DNA from: Clavaria fumosa
Lineage: Eukaryota; Basidiomycota; Agaricomycetes; Agaricales; Clavariaceae
Assembly: GCA_951802425.1 (NCBI GenBank)
Contig: OX637797.1
Location: 2,294,001-2,358,000 of the forward strand
Reading direction: 5' to 3'
Length of the DNA stretch: 64,000 bases
The notes beneath the pieces were generated by a model, which did not search any database, was not told the origin of the DNA, and saw nothing but the letters and a program-made list of their open reading frames with translations. Shown piece by piece: positions 47,403-59,100 of the stretch. How positions within the stretch are numbered: the first letter of the stretch is position 1; each line of letters starts with the position of its first letter. Position numbers and translations under genes: made by a program.

Positions 47403-48694
47403 TCATTCTCTATTCGGGTGGTCATCAACAACAGGGCGAATAAGACTCTCAAACAATTCAGTCTCAGCGGCCACAAGTCGCTGATACTCATCCTATTCAT
47501 TCCAAGTGTCACACAGGGCCAACGTTCGCAAGGCAGCGTGAGTCCTACCTGCACCACGGAAGGACACGCTGTGGCCAACCCTGACATCAAGCCCCTCAGC
47601 GCTCTTCTCAATTCTGGGGTGGCAATGTCAAAGACGTGTATACAGCAATGTCGGAAGCTGTACATACCCACGTGAACCTCATCGTTATCCGTTGTAGACA
47701 CCAATGTGGCCCAGCATTTGCCAACAGCCGTAATGATGATCCCTTTCCACTTGTGCATGCGAACTGCGCAGATGTCAACAACCACGCAAAGCGCGTGAAC
47801 CGAACTCAGCTGGAGCTGTACATGTGGAGGGTGAATAGTCGGCTCGAGCGGGTGCACCAGTTGCAGTATGAGCGCCTATGCGTCCAGAAAATTAAAAAAA
47901 CGAGGCACATCGCCTGAAACCGCGCTTGCCTTTAAATACCGAGCACATCCTAGCCCCATCGCGCGTAACACATCCGGCAGGACATCCACAGTTGCCAGTA
48001 CCGTGTCCGCGTCTTCAGACGCATACAACCACACGCTGCCAATGATCCCTTGGCCCAGCACGCCGCACAACGCATCGAAACGGTGGGCTGAGCTCAGGGT
48101 GGATGTGCGCTCAATCAGAGACACCAGAGCCTTTATCGCAGCCCGGAGGAGATCGGGCGTCTCTGGGTTGTGCAAGTGATGCAGGCAGGTAGTTAGGGAC
48201 TTCGACCACCCAAGATTCTCACATCAGCAAAGGGTCGAAGAAAAGCGGAACACAAATGCCCACGGTGAGCAGCAGTCCATCGATGCCTGTACGCCGGAGC
48301 AACTCTGGCGGCACGCGCCCCAGCATCTCGGACACAATTTTGACACCCTGGAGCTTGTATTTCGCTTCATAGTCGTCCAACAGTGTCATCACTGGCGGGA
48401 TGATAAGATGCCAATGCGTTTCATATTCGTTAGTCTGCGTCAGGTCAAAAGTCAACAATCAATGAGAAAAAGATGGTTTCTTCTTACGTCGGTGTTCCTC
48501 ACACACCAAGAAACGAGATCGGCCGCGCCTGGATTCTCTTTCCATCGTTGGCTCTGGTAGTAGTCCTGGAATGCCATCGTTCCTCCCGCCGGCCGGGGTA
48601 GTGTGCGCCCCGTCGAGAGATTAAGAGAAGGATGCGGGTTGGATTGAAAGAGCGGCTTCACGACATCGCGGAGTGTCGATTCCACGGAGGCCAT
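47403..48694 (-). CDS. TTI2-like HEAT-repeat protein (TTT complex)
   Basis: TTI2 works with Tel2 and Tti1 as a co-chaperone that stabilises PIKK kinases such as Tor, ATM and ATR. Exon 1 reads MASVESTLRDVVKPLF and SQRWKENPGAADLVSWCV. The core is THWHLIIPPVMTLLDDYEAK then KLQGVKIVSEMLGRVPPELL with RRTGIDGLLLTVGICVPLFF, followed by DLLRAAIKALVSLIERTST. Next is RMHKWKGIIITAVGKCWATL. After introns comes LRRALRGLMSGLATACPSVV, and the last exon reads RLVAAETELFESLIRPVVD before the stop at 47403-47405. The LLDDYEAK..GVKIVSEML arrangement is the TTI2 repeat pattern. The identification is by pattern memory, not alignment. Confidence 0.68.
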
Positions 48695-48814
48695 GAGTGT
48701 AGTGACCGTATGAGGAAAGCAATAAATGACAACAACGTGGTACTTAGGTCTGGTCCTAATTAAGATTGTACCTTCGAAATGAATTGTTACTAGCCCGAAT
48801 GATCCATGAACAGG

Positions 48815-49706
48815 CTAAACATGATAAATGAAGGTGTCCAGGGTGTTGGCCCGTTTAATCACGCTGTAATCTCGCTCGGCTTTGCGCACTCCAGCCTTGA
48901 TGCTGTCTGTGACCCATTCTGGCCTGACAACGTACACCTTAAATCTGGACCTCGTGTTCAAGATAGAGTCGGTCTTGGAGCCGTTGAGCTGTTGAGATGT
49001 TACAATGTGTGTCGCACCAGATGCGGTTTGCCTGTGTGGTAACAAGTACGTTGCGGGTTGAAATAAATATTCAGCAGTGAAATGGGACGTACAGGATTTT
49101 CCCGCCAGCAAGCCGCACAATTCTCTTTAATTCAATGTCGGTGGTATTGGCTAGGTAACCGTTGATGTAAATGCACACGTTGGTCAACACTTGGCTTTTA
49201 TCTCGCTCTGGCATTTGAATTCCTAGCTTCGCGCTGCGATGCTTCAAATATGCCAGTCGGTCGAATCGTGATTCAGAACGTTGATGGCCAGTTGCAGCCG
49301 AAGTAACATGATCTGACAACCGGATATAAATGTACAGAGACAGCAGCAGGGATGATTTGGGCACACCAGTGCGGTCTTTAATGTCAGAATGCGTGATAGG
49401 ATTTGATTCATCCGACAACGTCTTCAACAAGTATTTCGTTATGGCTGTTGATGAGGGCTTCCCCTCGCCTTGCCTCAACGGAGCCAGGAATCTTGACCTC
49501 GAAGTTAGTAGTCTCGATTTTTTTGTTTTGATAATTGTATACTTCTCATGATCTTCGCGTCTTTTTGCTCTCTCGAAGTCAAAGGGTTTGGGCCTCTTGT
49601 TGATGTCATAGGGCGCATGTTTGACAATTGCGCGTTTCCTGCTTTCTCCATTGCTTGGAGCATGACCGACGGTAGAAGGTTTTGTGATGGTTACAAATTT
49701 GTCCAT
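48815..49706 (-). CDS. BRCT-domain nuclear protein
   Basis: The N-terminal ~130 residues are basic and disordered (MDKFVTITKPSTVGHAPSNG). A single BRCT domain follows: VLTNVCIYINGYLANTTDIE then LKRIVRLAGGKIL. An intron of about 50 bp separates this from TASGATHIVTSQQLNGSKTD and FKVYVVRPEWVTDSIKAGVR, which carries the conserved Trp of helix 3. The C terminus ends DTFIYHV. The BRCT sequence (INGYL, ELKRIV, ATHIV, VRPEWV) resembles the Rev1 BRCT, but no polymerase domain follows, so this may be a separate BRCT factor. Role in DNA damage is inferred from the domain. Confidence 0.75.
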
Positions 49707-50188
49707 TCGGAAGGAAACATATGTACAACGAAGGAGAAGAGTGTTGAGTCAATGATCGGTTCAATGTTCAACTTTGGGAATATAGCCACATCACGTGATC
49801 TCACCGCTCAGCCTCGTCGCGCAAAAACCATCGAGACACTGCCAATACACCTTCGACACAGAGGTAACGCTCCACTGGGTCACCAGTCACTGCCGATATG
49901 CACTGTTTAATTCCAATTCTTTCGGCGGGTTTGAACGTCAGCTTGCAGAATTGTAGCGCTGAATTCAGAATCCTAGAACGGCGGTATGAAAACTACTATG
50001 ATGGTTCGTGTGCGCGTGAGTGCTCGAAATAGATTGAAGGACTATGAATCCACACCTCAGTACTCAGGCTTTGTAAGACGAAACCGACGAGTGGCTGAGT
50101 TAACAAAAGCGCGTATTCGATCAAGCTCAGGGTCTCAGGGCCACTGGCCTGGACCGTGTTGCTTTCCGCCTCTTTTACCTGCACTGTC
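49707..50188. promoter_or_regulatory. Divergent interval, BRCT gene / Cys-rich surface protein
   Basis: A 482-bp interval between divergent starts. Open frames here are antisense or upstream extensions without motifs. It should hold both promoters. Confidence 0.4.
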
Positions 50189-51179
50189 ATGATAGCTTTC
50201 CTCCTCCGACTCCTCACCGTTTATCTAGTTGTGCTGAAGTTTGTCTCACGCGCTGTTCCTCCTCAATGCCAGGAGCCCTGTGCACCTTTTTCTGCGGACG
50301 TGACTGCATGTCCAACTAGGGGCTGCCTGTGTGAAAGGCCCGATGTGACGAACCACTTGGCTCAGTAAGACTAAGACATGCTATGCTATCCTCTCACATG
50401 TATTGCGGACATCCATCCGACGCAGGTGTGCGGCCTGTGACTCCACTGTCGCGGATATCTACGGAGGTGGCACGTCCGCTCAGGCAGTCGCCAGTGTGTC
50501 TCTAACGAAAACGCCATATTTCATACTCCCTGACCCATCGTGACCTCAGATTTTACGGAGAGCTGTTCCTGTATGGCGATCTGTGCTGCCACTCCCGACT
50601 TATGTAGCCCGCAAGATGAAGGGTGCATTTGCAGTCAGACCGCTGCCGACTTCGCTTACTCGTTAGTCAAATACAAAGAAGGACATCGGTAGTCTTTTGA
50701 CACGCCTTCTGTCAACGCTCCTAGATGTGCTTACTGCACAGCTGCATCCGGCTTGACCAACCTCAGTCAAACGATCCTCGGTACGATCCAAGGTGAGGTC
50801 GATTCCTACCTACTTCCCTCGCTGTCCGGCTCATTCTCAGGCTTTCGGCATAATGCCCTCAGTCCAGCTAGCCGTGTGCCACAGACAGGGATTTTCCGTC
50901 ACGGCGGACACCACATTCGTCTCATCCATTCTCCTTCCTGACGGAGGATTGAGAACGCAAATTACCTCTGTAACCCAAATGTTCGGCTCCCTGTCCTTAC
51001 CCACTGCTACCTTCGCGCCCACCACGCCCACATCTGCGCCCACGCCCACATCTACCCCCATGCCCACACCTAGAACATCACATGCAGGCGTAGACGGGCA
51101 TGGCATTGGAACCATGCGTATTAACGCCGCAGTGGCTACAATCATGGTCGCCATAATCCTTTCACAGATGATAACTTGA
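50189..51179 (+). CDS. Secreted Cys-rich GPI-type surface protein, two Cys modules
   Basis: Starts MIAFLLRLLTVYLVVLKFVS, a signal peptide. Module 1 reads PPQCQEPCAPFSADVTACPT, RGCLCERPDVTNHLAQCAAC, the last part formed by splicing CA to GTGTGCG. Module 2 reads TESCSCMAICAATPDLC, SPQDEGCICSQTAADFAYSC and AYC. Each module has Cys-x3-Cys, a middle pair ending CxC and a closing CxxC. Introns split both modules at their last Cys pair. The final exon uses an acceptor ending CCCTCAG and gives QLAVCHRQGFSVTADTTFVS. A Thr/Pro spacer (about 51010-51075) then precedes GTMRINAAVATIMVAIILSQ, a hydrophobic C terminus typical of GPI signals. It is CFEM-like in spirit but not a clear CFEM. Function is unknown; a cell-wall or surface role is inferred. 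Confidence 0.7.
51022..51068 (+). repeat. Short Pro/Thr-coding imperfect repeats
   Basis: Units of the type CCCAC(A/G)TCT or GCGCCCACG recur and encode TPTSAPTPTSTPMPTP. This is a Thr/Pro stalk upstream of the GPI-type signal of the Cys-rich protein. Confidence 0.8.
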
Positions 51180-51588
51180 CAGCAGGCCTCATATAATAAC
51201 CATTCCTTGTGCTTATGGGCACACCTTGGGAAGAGGCCAAATAACGCCGAGATTAGTGGTAGAGCACCCTTCAGTGGTGAAGCCCGTGATGTAGTCATCG
51301 TAGCCATGGTTACTGTTCTGGCTTCATGAACCGGGAAAATTGCTCGTAAAAATGCCAAAATGGGATCTCACGTTGAAATTAGAGTTGTTCGCGATGCATT
51401 CGTGCACAACGAGTCACATAAGTCCTCGATAAAATTCACTCATTCTCAAGCTCGCCGTGAGGGTTATCGTGACATCTCCACCGTGCAGCTTCCAATCGTT
51501 GAGCTCAGTTCATAAGATCGTCACTCCGCTGCAGTCAGTCGTCGGAAAGGGTTTACTTGAGACCCATTGTGTACTTACACCAAATTTC
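51180..51588. promoter_or_regulatory. Spacer upstream of folylpolyglutamate synthase
   Basis: A 409-bp spacer with the 3' end of the Cys-rich gene and the FPGS promoter. Nothing else was recognised. Confidence 0.35.
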
Positions 51589-53627
51589 ATGCGATTGCCG
51601 TCTATCTCACGCTTCTCATCCATTCGCTGCTTCTTCACAAGTGCCAGAAATATGAGTTCAAGAACATACAAGGATGCGATTCACTGTCTCAACTCGCTGC
51701 AGTCGACTGCATCTGCTTTGGCATCGCTTCACGCATCTGGAGAACGAGCAAACCATCGCTCGATGCCTGAAATGGTGGAGCATTTACGGACAATAGGCTA
51801 TGAAGTAGGCCTTTGAGTTGCTTGAAGCCCGTCCATCTCCAAACTTAACTCGCAGGCTGAGGATCTGAATAAACTGAACGTCATCCATATCACTGGGACC
51901 AAGGGTAAAGGATCCACTTGCGCCTTCACCGATTCCATCTTGCGTCACGCTAGACCCCACTGGAAAATTGGTATGCTCAATGTATAGCGTTTCTGTATTT
52001 TATCAGCTGAACTTTAGCACAGGCCTTTACACATCTCCTCATATGGTCTCAGTCCGTGAGCGCATACGGATAAATGGTGCTCCACTTTCAGAGGAAGACT
52101 TCGCCAAGTATTTTTTTGAAGTCTTTGAAAAGGTAGATAAGGGCGATCTAGTAGGTGACACAGCTCTTTTGTAGGGCCAGATATAACCAAGGGTTCATTT
52201 TGCAGCTGCAGCGACGCCAGGATGAAGTCGCGAAACTGAATTATTTTAGAGCTCTTACTCTGATCGCTTTTCATACTTTCATGTCACTCAAAGTGAGCGG
52301 TCTTCGTTTAAAGCCCGTTATCTATCAAATGTTCTCGAAATCACCAAGGTCGACGCCGTGGTTCTAGAAGTCGGGGTCGGGGGGACCTATGACAGCACGA
52401 ATGTCGTCCCTAGGCCAATCGCAACTGGCGTTACTTCTCTTGGCATGGATCATGTCACAGTGTTGGGTGACACCTTGCAGTTGATTGCGTGGCAGAAAGG
52501 CGGGATATCTAAGGTAAAAGGATCTGAATTAATATCTTTCTACCTTTTTAATCCAACCTCCAGCCTGGAGTGCCTGCTCTAACCGTTGCGCAACCTGATG
52601 ACGCGATGCATGCCCTCCATAAAAGAGCCGAAGAGTGTGGTGTAAGCCAACCTCCATGTTCTGGGCTTCTCTAATTTGAATGATTCTAGGCTTCAAGCTT
52701 CACCATAGTGCATCCTCTCTCCACCCTGTCAGAAGTCAAACTAGGTAAAATCACTAATGATTGGCCCAATTCTGTGCCTCATATCCTAAGGAAGGTATCG
52801 CAGGTGCTCATCAAGTTAGTAACGCAAGCCTCGCCGTACATCTAGCCAGTATCCTCTTGCGACATCCGCAGCATGATCAAACACTCCCCGAGGCTTTCAT
52901 ACGAGGCCTCACCAATACTCGTTGGCCAGGCAGATGCCAGACAGTAGTTGATCCTGTTCAACCTACGACAACGTGGTTTTTGGACGGCGCTCATACAGTT
53001 GATAGCCTTGAATGCTGCATGGAGTGGTTCGTTAGTCCCGACGTGGCGTTTAGAACGCAACCGCAATCGTGCGCCATACTTGATCTCTTCACTCGGTTCC
53101 ATCACCGACAATTGTGCGCAGACGAAGCTTGACTCGCATTCTCATCTTCAACCTGAGTGGTGCTCGCTCTGGATCAAAGCTTATTGCGGCACTTATTACG
53201 AAGGCCACTGCTCAGCTGAAGCAGCACAATCTTCGGGACGATCCCGTGTCACTGTTTGATCACGTCATCTTCTGTACGAATGTTACCTACATCCAGGGAT
53301 CTGCTCCGGGTGAGTTGATTTGGTAACCGTTGCGTCTTCCTATGCTTGACTAGGTTTCCCGAGTCAGAGCTCACGAGTCATGCTATTGACCCGAGTGATA
53401 TTGCCAATTTAAGAATTCAACGGGAACTGTCCTCGACGTGGGCATCTTTACTTCCAGGATTTCCCGCTACCAACCGACACGTTCTGCCATCAATTGAACA
53501 CGCGGTCAGCGCGGTTCGGGGTATAGCTAATGCTGAGAAAGGGCAGATAGACGTATTGGTTACTGGGAGCCTGCACCTCGTGGGTGGTGTTATAGAAGCT
53601 GCGGGCTTAACTAGGGTTGCCCTCTGA
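51589..53627 (+). CDS. MET7: Folylpolyglutamate synthase, likely dual-targeted
   Basis: Adds glutamate tails to folates, keeping them in cytosol and mitochondria for one-carbon metabolism. The N terminus MRLPSISRFSSIRCFFTSAR is Arg/Ser-rich and acid-free, a typical mitochondrial presequence. A second Met (51652) starts MSSRTYKDAIHCLNSLQ, the usual cytosolic form. The Mur-ligase core shows LNVIHITGTKGKGSTCAFTD (ATP loop), LYTSPHMVSVRERIRING, VDAVVLEVGVGGTYDSTNVV, GVTSLGMDHVTVLGDT, GIAGAHQVSNASLAVHLA and TRWPGRCQTVV. The C-terminal part ends VLVTGSLHLVGGVIEAAGL. About nine introns are present. The stretch at 52750-52800 shifts frame and must be spliced, though I could not fix the exact intron there. 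Confidence 0.88.
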
Positions 53628-53815
53628 TGCGCCGGCTAACGTATCAACAATCCGTCTCAACTAGAAATCAGGGTACAACACAAGAGAACTATAGAAAGCA
53701 TCCCCCAACGATGTGTACTTGAATTCGATTGCGGAACCTCTATTGGACCAACCGCGAACCAGGACATCAAGTAAGGGTCAGGAACGTACATTCTGGCTCA
53801 CATGAACGTGATGGC

Positions 53816-55987
53816 CTAAAAACCAAATGGGGACAACCCAACGGGAAGACTTTGGGTACTCACGAATTTGTCCAGCAGTCGAATTACCTTCTGCTTCAAT
53901 TTTTGCGGAGTGAGCTGCATATTCAATTCGTTTGCGAGCCGCAGGAATAGATCAAGATCGATGGGCTGTGCGACAGAATCACAAGTCAATGGTTCGTCAT
54001 TTCTAATGGGGGGCAAGAAGGCTTGCTTCATAACGCAATATGCGCAAATATAAACTCGTATCACGGATGATTGCGTCTTTCAGCTGCTCTTCCCACTCTC
54101 CATCGTCGGGCTCAGCGTATTTGACCGTTTTCTCCTTTAGCATAGGCGGTCTGGCTTGTTCGCATTCTTTCGCTTGCACCATCTTCATCACAGGTGTTTC
54201 TTCGGATGAGGAATACGAATGGGCGCTCTCTAGATGCCGACAAGAAAGGATGTTCTTGTTCGGAGAAAAGTGGAGATACTCTTCATCATCATTATAATGT
54301 GTGTAATCGGCGCGATAATTGTCTACATGCGGTGCCTTATAGTTACAGGGTTCCGGTGGGTTCTGGTGCGGAGAAGGCGAGTAACTCTTCGGAGGATTCT
54401 GTAGAACCTCGACGGACCAGTCGCTCATTGACTTGAGCGAATAACGTGGAGCGTGCCCGCTAATGCTTGGAAGAGAATTGGCCAAACCATGCATAGAGAA
54501 CGCGGATAGGACGGGCTGGATGTCATCAGGCTTACTCGACGGAAACGAGTTTAAAATACGCACGTTTTGAAGCGAAGGGGTTTCATCTTTGACTTCCTGA
54601 GGATTCGAGACCATTACCGAAGCGAGAACAATTTCGCTCTCATATGACTCTGCCACTTCTGAATGGCTAGACGACACTGGTGAGTTAGAGTCACCTTCGG
54701 TGGCTGGATGCGATGGTGGGTCGTCACGAGTGGCAGAAGCCGATGGCTCAGCAGCAAGATAGGGTTCCCTATACTGTGCAATGCTTGTTCTTCCACTTTG
54801 TACAAGATTTAGCCCCATTGTGCTGCGTCCGAGCAGTTGACTTCGCGGAGCTGTCTGCCTGTGTGCTATGGCCTGCTCCAAGGCACTCGTTCCGAAAGTC
54901 TGTGACACAGGCGGACTCGATTCGCCGGAGGTGGGCATGGGAAGATTTTCCAGGATGGTCCTCGCCTTGTCAAGAATGAGATGCCGAGTTTCTGAGAGGC
55001 TCTTTACAGTCCCCACCGCCTTCTTACGCGATGCCTGTTTCGAGGTAGCTGCGCCGCGGCCTTTCAGGACATCCTCCATCAGTGTTCGTCCATCCTCAAT
55101 TACTTTCGCCTTCACCCCCTCGTCGACATGAGCAGCGTCGATCTCCCTGCGTATAAGCTCCTGCATTGTGGCCCCCGTGATTCCCTTCTTTTTCGCACAA
55201 GCTTGTATGTGCGCAAGCTTTTGAGCAGCACCCTTTTTCACGGTCCACGCTGTGTCACATATCACACATTTGCGCAGCTTCTCTAGGTCTGATAATGTGA
55301 CGTCGTTCATGCAAAGATCCGAGATAATGCGAGACTTCTTTCTTTCCGAAGGTCTGAGGTAAGAGATTGTAGCGGAGAGCGAGGGTAGCTTCTCCGAATT
55401 GCGGGACGCATCAGGCGCCGATGCAAAGGGACGAACGTCAGGCCGGTGTGCGAAGCGTTCCAGATTCAATCTGTTGTGTTGGCTTTCGACCTGTGAATCG
55501 TGGGAATCTGCCAAGGAAGGCGAAATTTGCGCAGGTAAGGCTGCTGAGGATGACTTGGTGGCAGGTACGTTACGACGCGGTGCTGAAACACTTGGGAAGA
55601 TATCTACGTGGCTGCTGTCAGACATTTTCTATATGGTTGGGAAAGAGAAACTTACCACCCCCAAATTTTGGGATTCGACCCATGTCTTCCCTTCCTGCAG
55701 AATCTGGGAAAGTAACTCGTAAATATACATTTGAGAGACGGCTGGAGATGGTTGTTCCACGTTTAAACAATTAGAAAGCTTGATGTACCTGGTATTTCAG
55801 CCGTGTTGGTGAGGTCTATTACATGTAACTGTTCGGGATTTGCAGCTTCAGGGCTGTTGTTAGCCGTGGCAATATCTGCCGTCTTCGATAGATTCTTCAA
55901 CTTCTTCTCCAGCTTCAACTTCCTCCGTCGTTCTAGTCGTTCTGGCTCGGAGTCTTCCACCACCTCGTCCTCCACGTCGTTGGGCAT
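53816..55987 (-). CDS. SLX4: SLX4 structure-specific endonuclease scaffold
   Basis: Partner of the Slx1 nuclease, resolving branched DNA during repair and replication. The N-terminal exon reads MPNDVEDEVVEDSEPERL then ERRRKLKLEKKLKNL. A short exon (AGREDMGRIPKFGG) links to the large exon (up to about 55625). That exon has a zinc-like KCVICDTAWTVKKGAAQKLA followed by HIQACAKKKGITG (C-x2-C..H-x4-C), matching the fungal Slx4 finger. It then has a long disordered region with LKSMSDWSVEVLQ and DDGEWEEQLKDAIIRD. The final part, DLDLFLRLANELNMQLTP then QKLKQKVIRLLD, is the Slx4 C-terminal domain that binds Slx1. The last exon is uncertain: the frame ends at 53816, but an intron after LLDKF could lead to a different short end. 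Confidence 0.75.
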
Positions 55988-56143
55988 ACTTTAAATAGAG
56001 GCTGATTGAGGATGCGAAATTAGAATGAGTCAGTCGCGGTGGATCTCATTGTGGCGCTGACCGCGTCTCGTCGCGTGCGCGTCTGGCAGCTTTTATACAA
56101 TCTCTCGTCTCTTCAATCTACAGTCAATGTTATCTACCGAACC
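55988..56143. promoter_or_regulatory. Divergent promoter, SLX4 / KAP120
   Basis: Only 156 bp separate the two start codons, so the pair must share or abut promoter sequence. Confidence 0.55.
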
Positions 56144-59100
56144 ATGAGTCAACATTTGTCGCAGTCCCCGCAGTCTGTCAATCCGACAGAACTGCTACAA
56201 GTCATATCGGATGCTAGTGCACAAGACCAGGGGAGGGTTCGGCGAGCGACTTCTCGCTTGCAAGAGCTTCTTCAGCTTTTTGGAACCTACGAGGCCTTGC
56301 AAGAAATAGCCATTCAGAAAAACATACCTATCACTTTGCGCCAGCAGGCTATCATTCAGTTCAAAAATTCAGCCTTGAATTATTGGAAATCGAGAAAGTC
56401 AACGTCGGCTTCATTTCATTGTGAAACCTTGCATTGATGTTCTTTTTATATGCCAGACTTTTATCTGATGAGCATAGGGCGAGGATACGAACCAGGAGCC
56501 TTATGTTCATCAGCGAAGAAGATGACCTCGTGCGTGTGTCTTTTTCTATCTCACCATGCTTTGCTACCATATTCGTCCCAAGATTGCTCAGATCAACGAG
56601 GTCATCGTGGCACGAATCGCCCGTTCGGACTACCCAGGTTTATGGTGAGTCTCATCCTTCCTGATGCAGCGGCTCCCTCAAATCTTCTGAAGGCCGAACC
56701 TCATCTCGGATTTGATGGGCGTAATTGATACAAATCTTCAATCTCGTTACATTGGATTCTCCTCCGATGCTCAGACCATACTCGTCTTACGTAGGAGCCT
56801 CAATATCCTCAATGCCATTTTGAAGGAGTACGCATCTGTTCGAATGCTCGGCGGTATTCGGGCAATGGGCGAAGTGAGTGCCTAAGATAGGTTCGCCGCG
56901 ACTTATGGCTTAATTCCTTTCTTAAGATTGCAAAGAATCTGCATTTAGTGATATATGATTACTACTCAAAGATATCTTCAGCTTTCGCGGAAATCAGTCC
57001 TTCTACCGTCAGCTCGAGAATGGCTGATGATATTATGTTGGGCCATCTTGTGTTCAAAGTGTTGGTAAAAATAGCAACCTGGCTGTGGAGCAAGACCGAT
57101 AGAATGTCTCGGGAGGAAAGCTTGAGTACTCATGCTTGGGTAATTCATCCGGCTGTCCCCGTTACGTGAACCTCAACTACCTTCTTCGATTTAGCTCGAG
57201 GGATTGTTTCGAAACTCTGCGGTCCAATTAAAAGCACTTGTAGAGTCTCGAATCAACCTGCTCCTTGCGCTGCGTGCCTCTGGTTTGCAATTGGATACAG
57301 AGACCCGTCGTTGTGTGGATGGACTTACTCGACACATACGCCTCTTTGGAAAATTTTTTCGTCGACTTCAAGTACTATCTGTGCGGCGTTTCGTCCTGCT
57401 TCCGTCGTGCGGAGATCTCGTACTTTATTACTGGGACAAAGTGGTACAAGCGACCGATGGACCATCGGAATTCATCGCTGGTGCGCTCACAATCTCTGCA
57501 TGTCAGGGGGATTGCAATTGAATCGCCTGACACAGAGGCAGCTGAAGCGGTTTTTCCGGTCCATTTCTTGGTTCAGGCCCTTGTATTGTTCAAAGACAAC
57601 TTGGCACAATGGTCGCCCACCCGGAAAACTGGAGCACCAGATGAGCAAAGTATTTGTCGTTCATTGGATATGCAGATATTTGGAACTAATTTTGGCTACG
57701 CTAGCGCTGAGTAAAGAATTTGTCGAAGGAGCCGTACTGCGGCTTGTCACGCGTTTTATCCCCTTGGGCCTTTCTGATCTTGATGCTTGGATCGCTGAAC
57801 CAGAGGAGTGGTTGAGCATGGAGGACAATGATAATGACCAATGGGAATATCATCTGCGAGTAAGTGGTTTGTTAAGGCCAGATATGGTTTCTGGAACTCC
57901 TTGGTATAGCCTTGTGGCGAGAGGGTCCTTCTCACCTTGGCCTTGCGCTACACACAATACGTCGTTCCAATCTTGCATGCGAAATTGAACGAAATCAGCG
58001 GTTAGTATCTTGATGCACCATGTCTTGCATGTATTTACATGCTCTTTTTCAGTGCAATTGACCTTGGATCTGTCAAGTGTACTTCAGAAAGAAGCTATCT
58101 ATTGTGCTATAGGACGTTGCGCGCCACTCATGAAGGAAGTCATACCATTCCAACACTGGATAGAGAGTATGTTACTTCCCGAGGCACGCGACACAAACCC
58201 AAAGTGAGCTTCCCATACATCGACTTCCCGCCTGTTATTCTGATTGACAAGGATAATTGAAGTTCTCCTATCATCAAGCGCCGAATCGCATGGGTCGTTG
58301 GCAAGTGGGTCAGTGGCATGTGCTGCCACGCCGACAATCCCAAGATATGGGAGGTTCTATCAATCCTACTGCATGAACGTGGTCCCGGCACAGATGCCGT
58401 TGTTCGTTTGACAGCTGCGACTGCACTTAGGGAATGCATCGATGTACGTCTTCTCTTTGTATCTATATTTACCTGGCTTGACCGTCACGTGTTAGACCAT
58501 AGAATTCAACCCCGAGGTGTTTGCACCATTTCTACAGGACGCAGTTACGGACCTTGTGCAAATTCTCGCGGAGTCTGAAGCGTTTGAGAGCAAACGTCGT
58601 ATTGCAAAATGCCTCATCGTACTCATTCAGCGTGCAGGAACCAAGGTATCATAATTAGTTTCACCATTCTAACATTCGTCCCTCATCTTGCAACTCGAAA
58701 CCAATGGTAGATTGTGCCGTTCATAAGCACCATCATTGAACCTATTCCAAAGCTGTGTATGCATTTCTCAGTATCAACTGCAACAATCTGATATTTTCCT
58801 AGGGAACACCGCCGGAACCAGTCCAGCCAATACAGATTGGCTTTTGAAGTCGTCACTTCTCACAGTCATTACCACGTTGATAGAAGTAGGTTGCCCATTT
58901 TTGGATCAACAACACTTAACCGACGGTTTGCAACGGTAGTCGGCTAAGGAGGCCTCCATGTCTCTTGTGGCCATCGTAGTTCCGCTTGTCTTCGGGAGTC
59001 TTTCTCCAGGGGTAGAATATTTGCTTCGTTACATCAATTGGAACCTGACCTTTTCCCCCCTTTCGACAGACACTCGTTCATCTTGATTCAGACGCATTGG

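Noticed and set aside
52740..52810. Apparent frameshift in folylpolyglutamate synthase.
   Set aside because: The conserved frame resumes cleanly at GIAGAHQ and the gene is otherwise intact, so an unresolved intron is more likely than a mutation.
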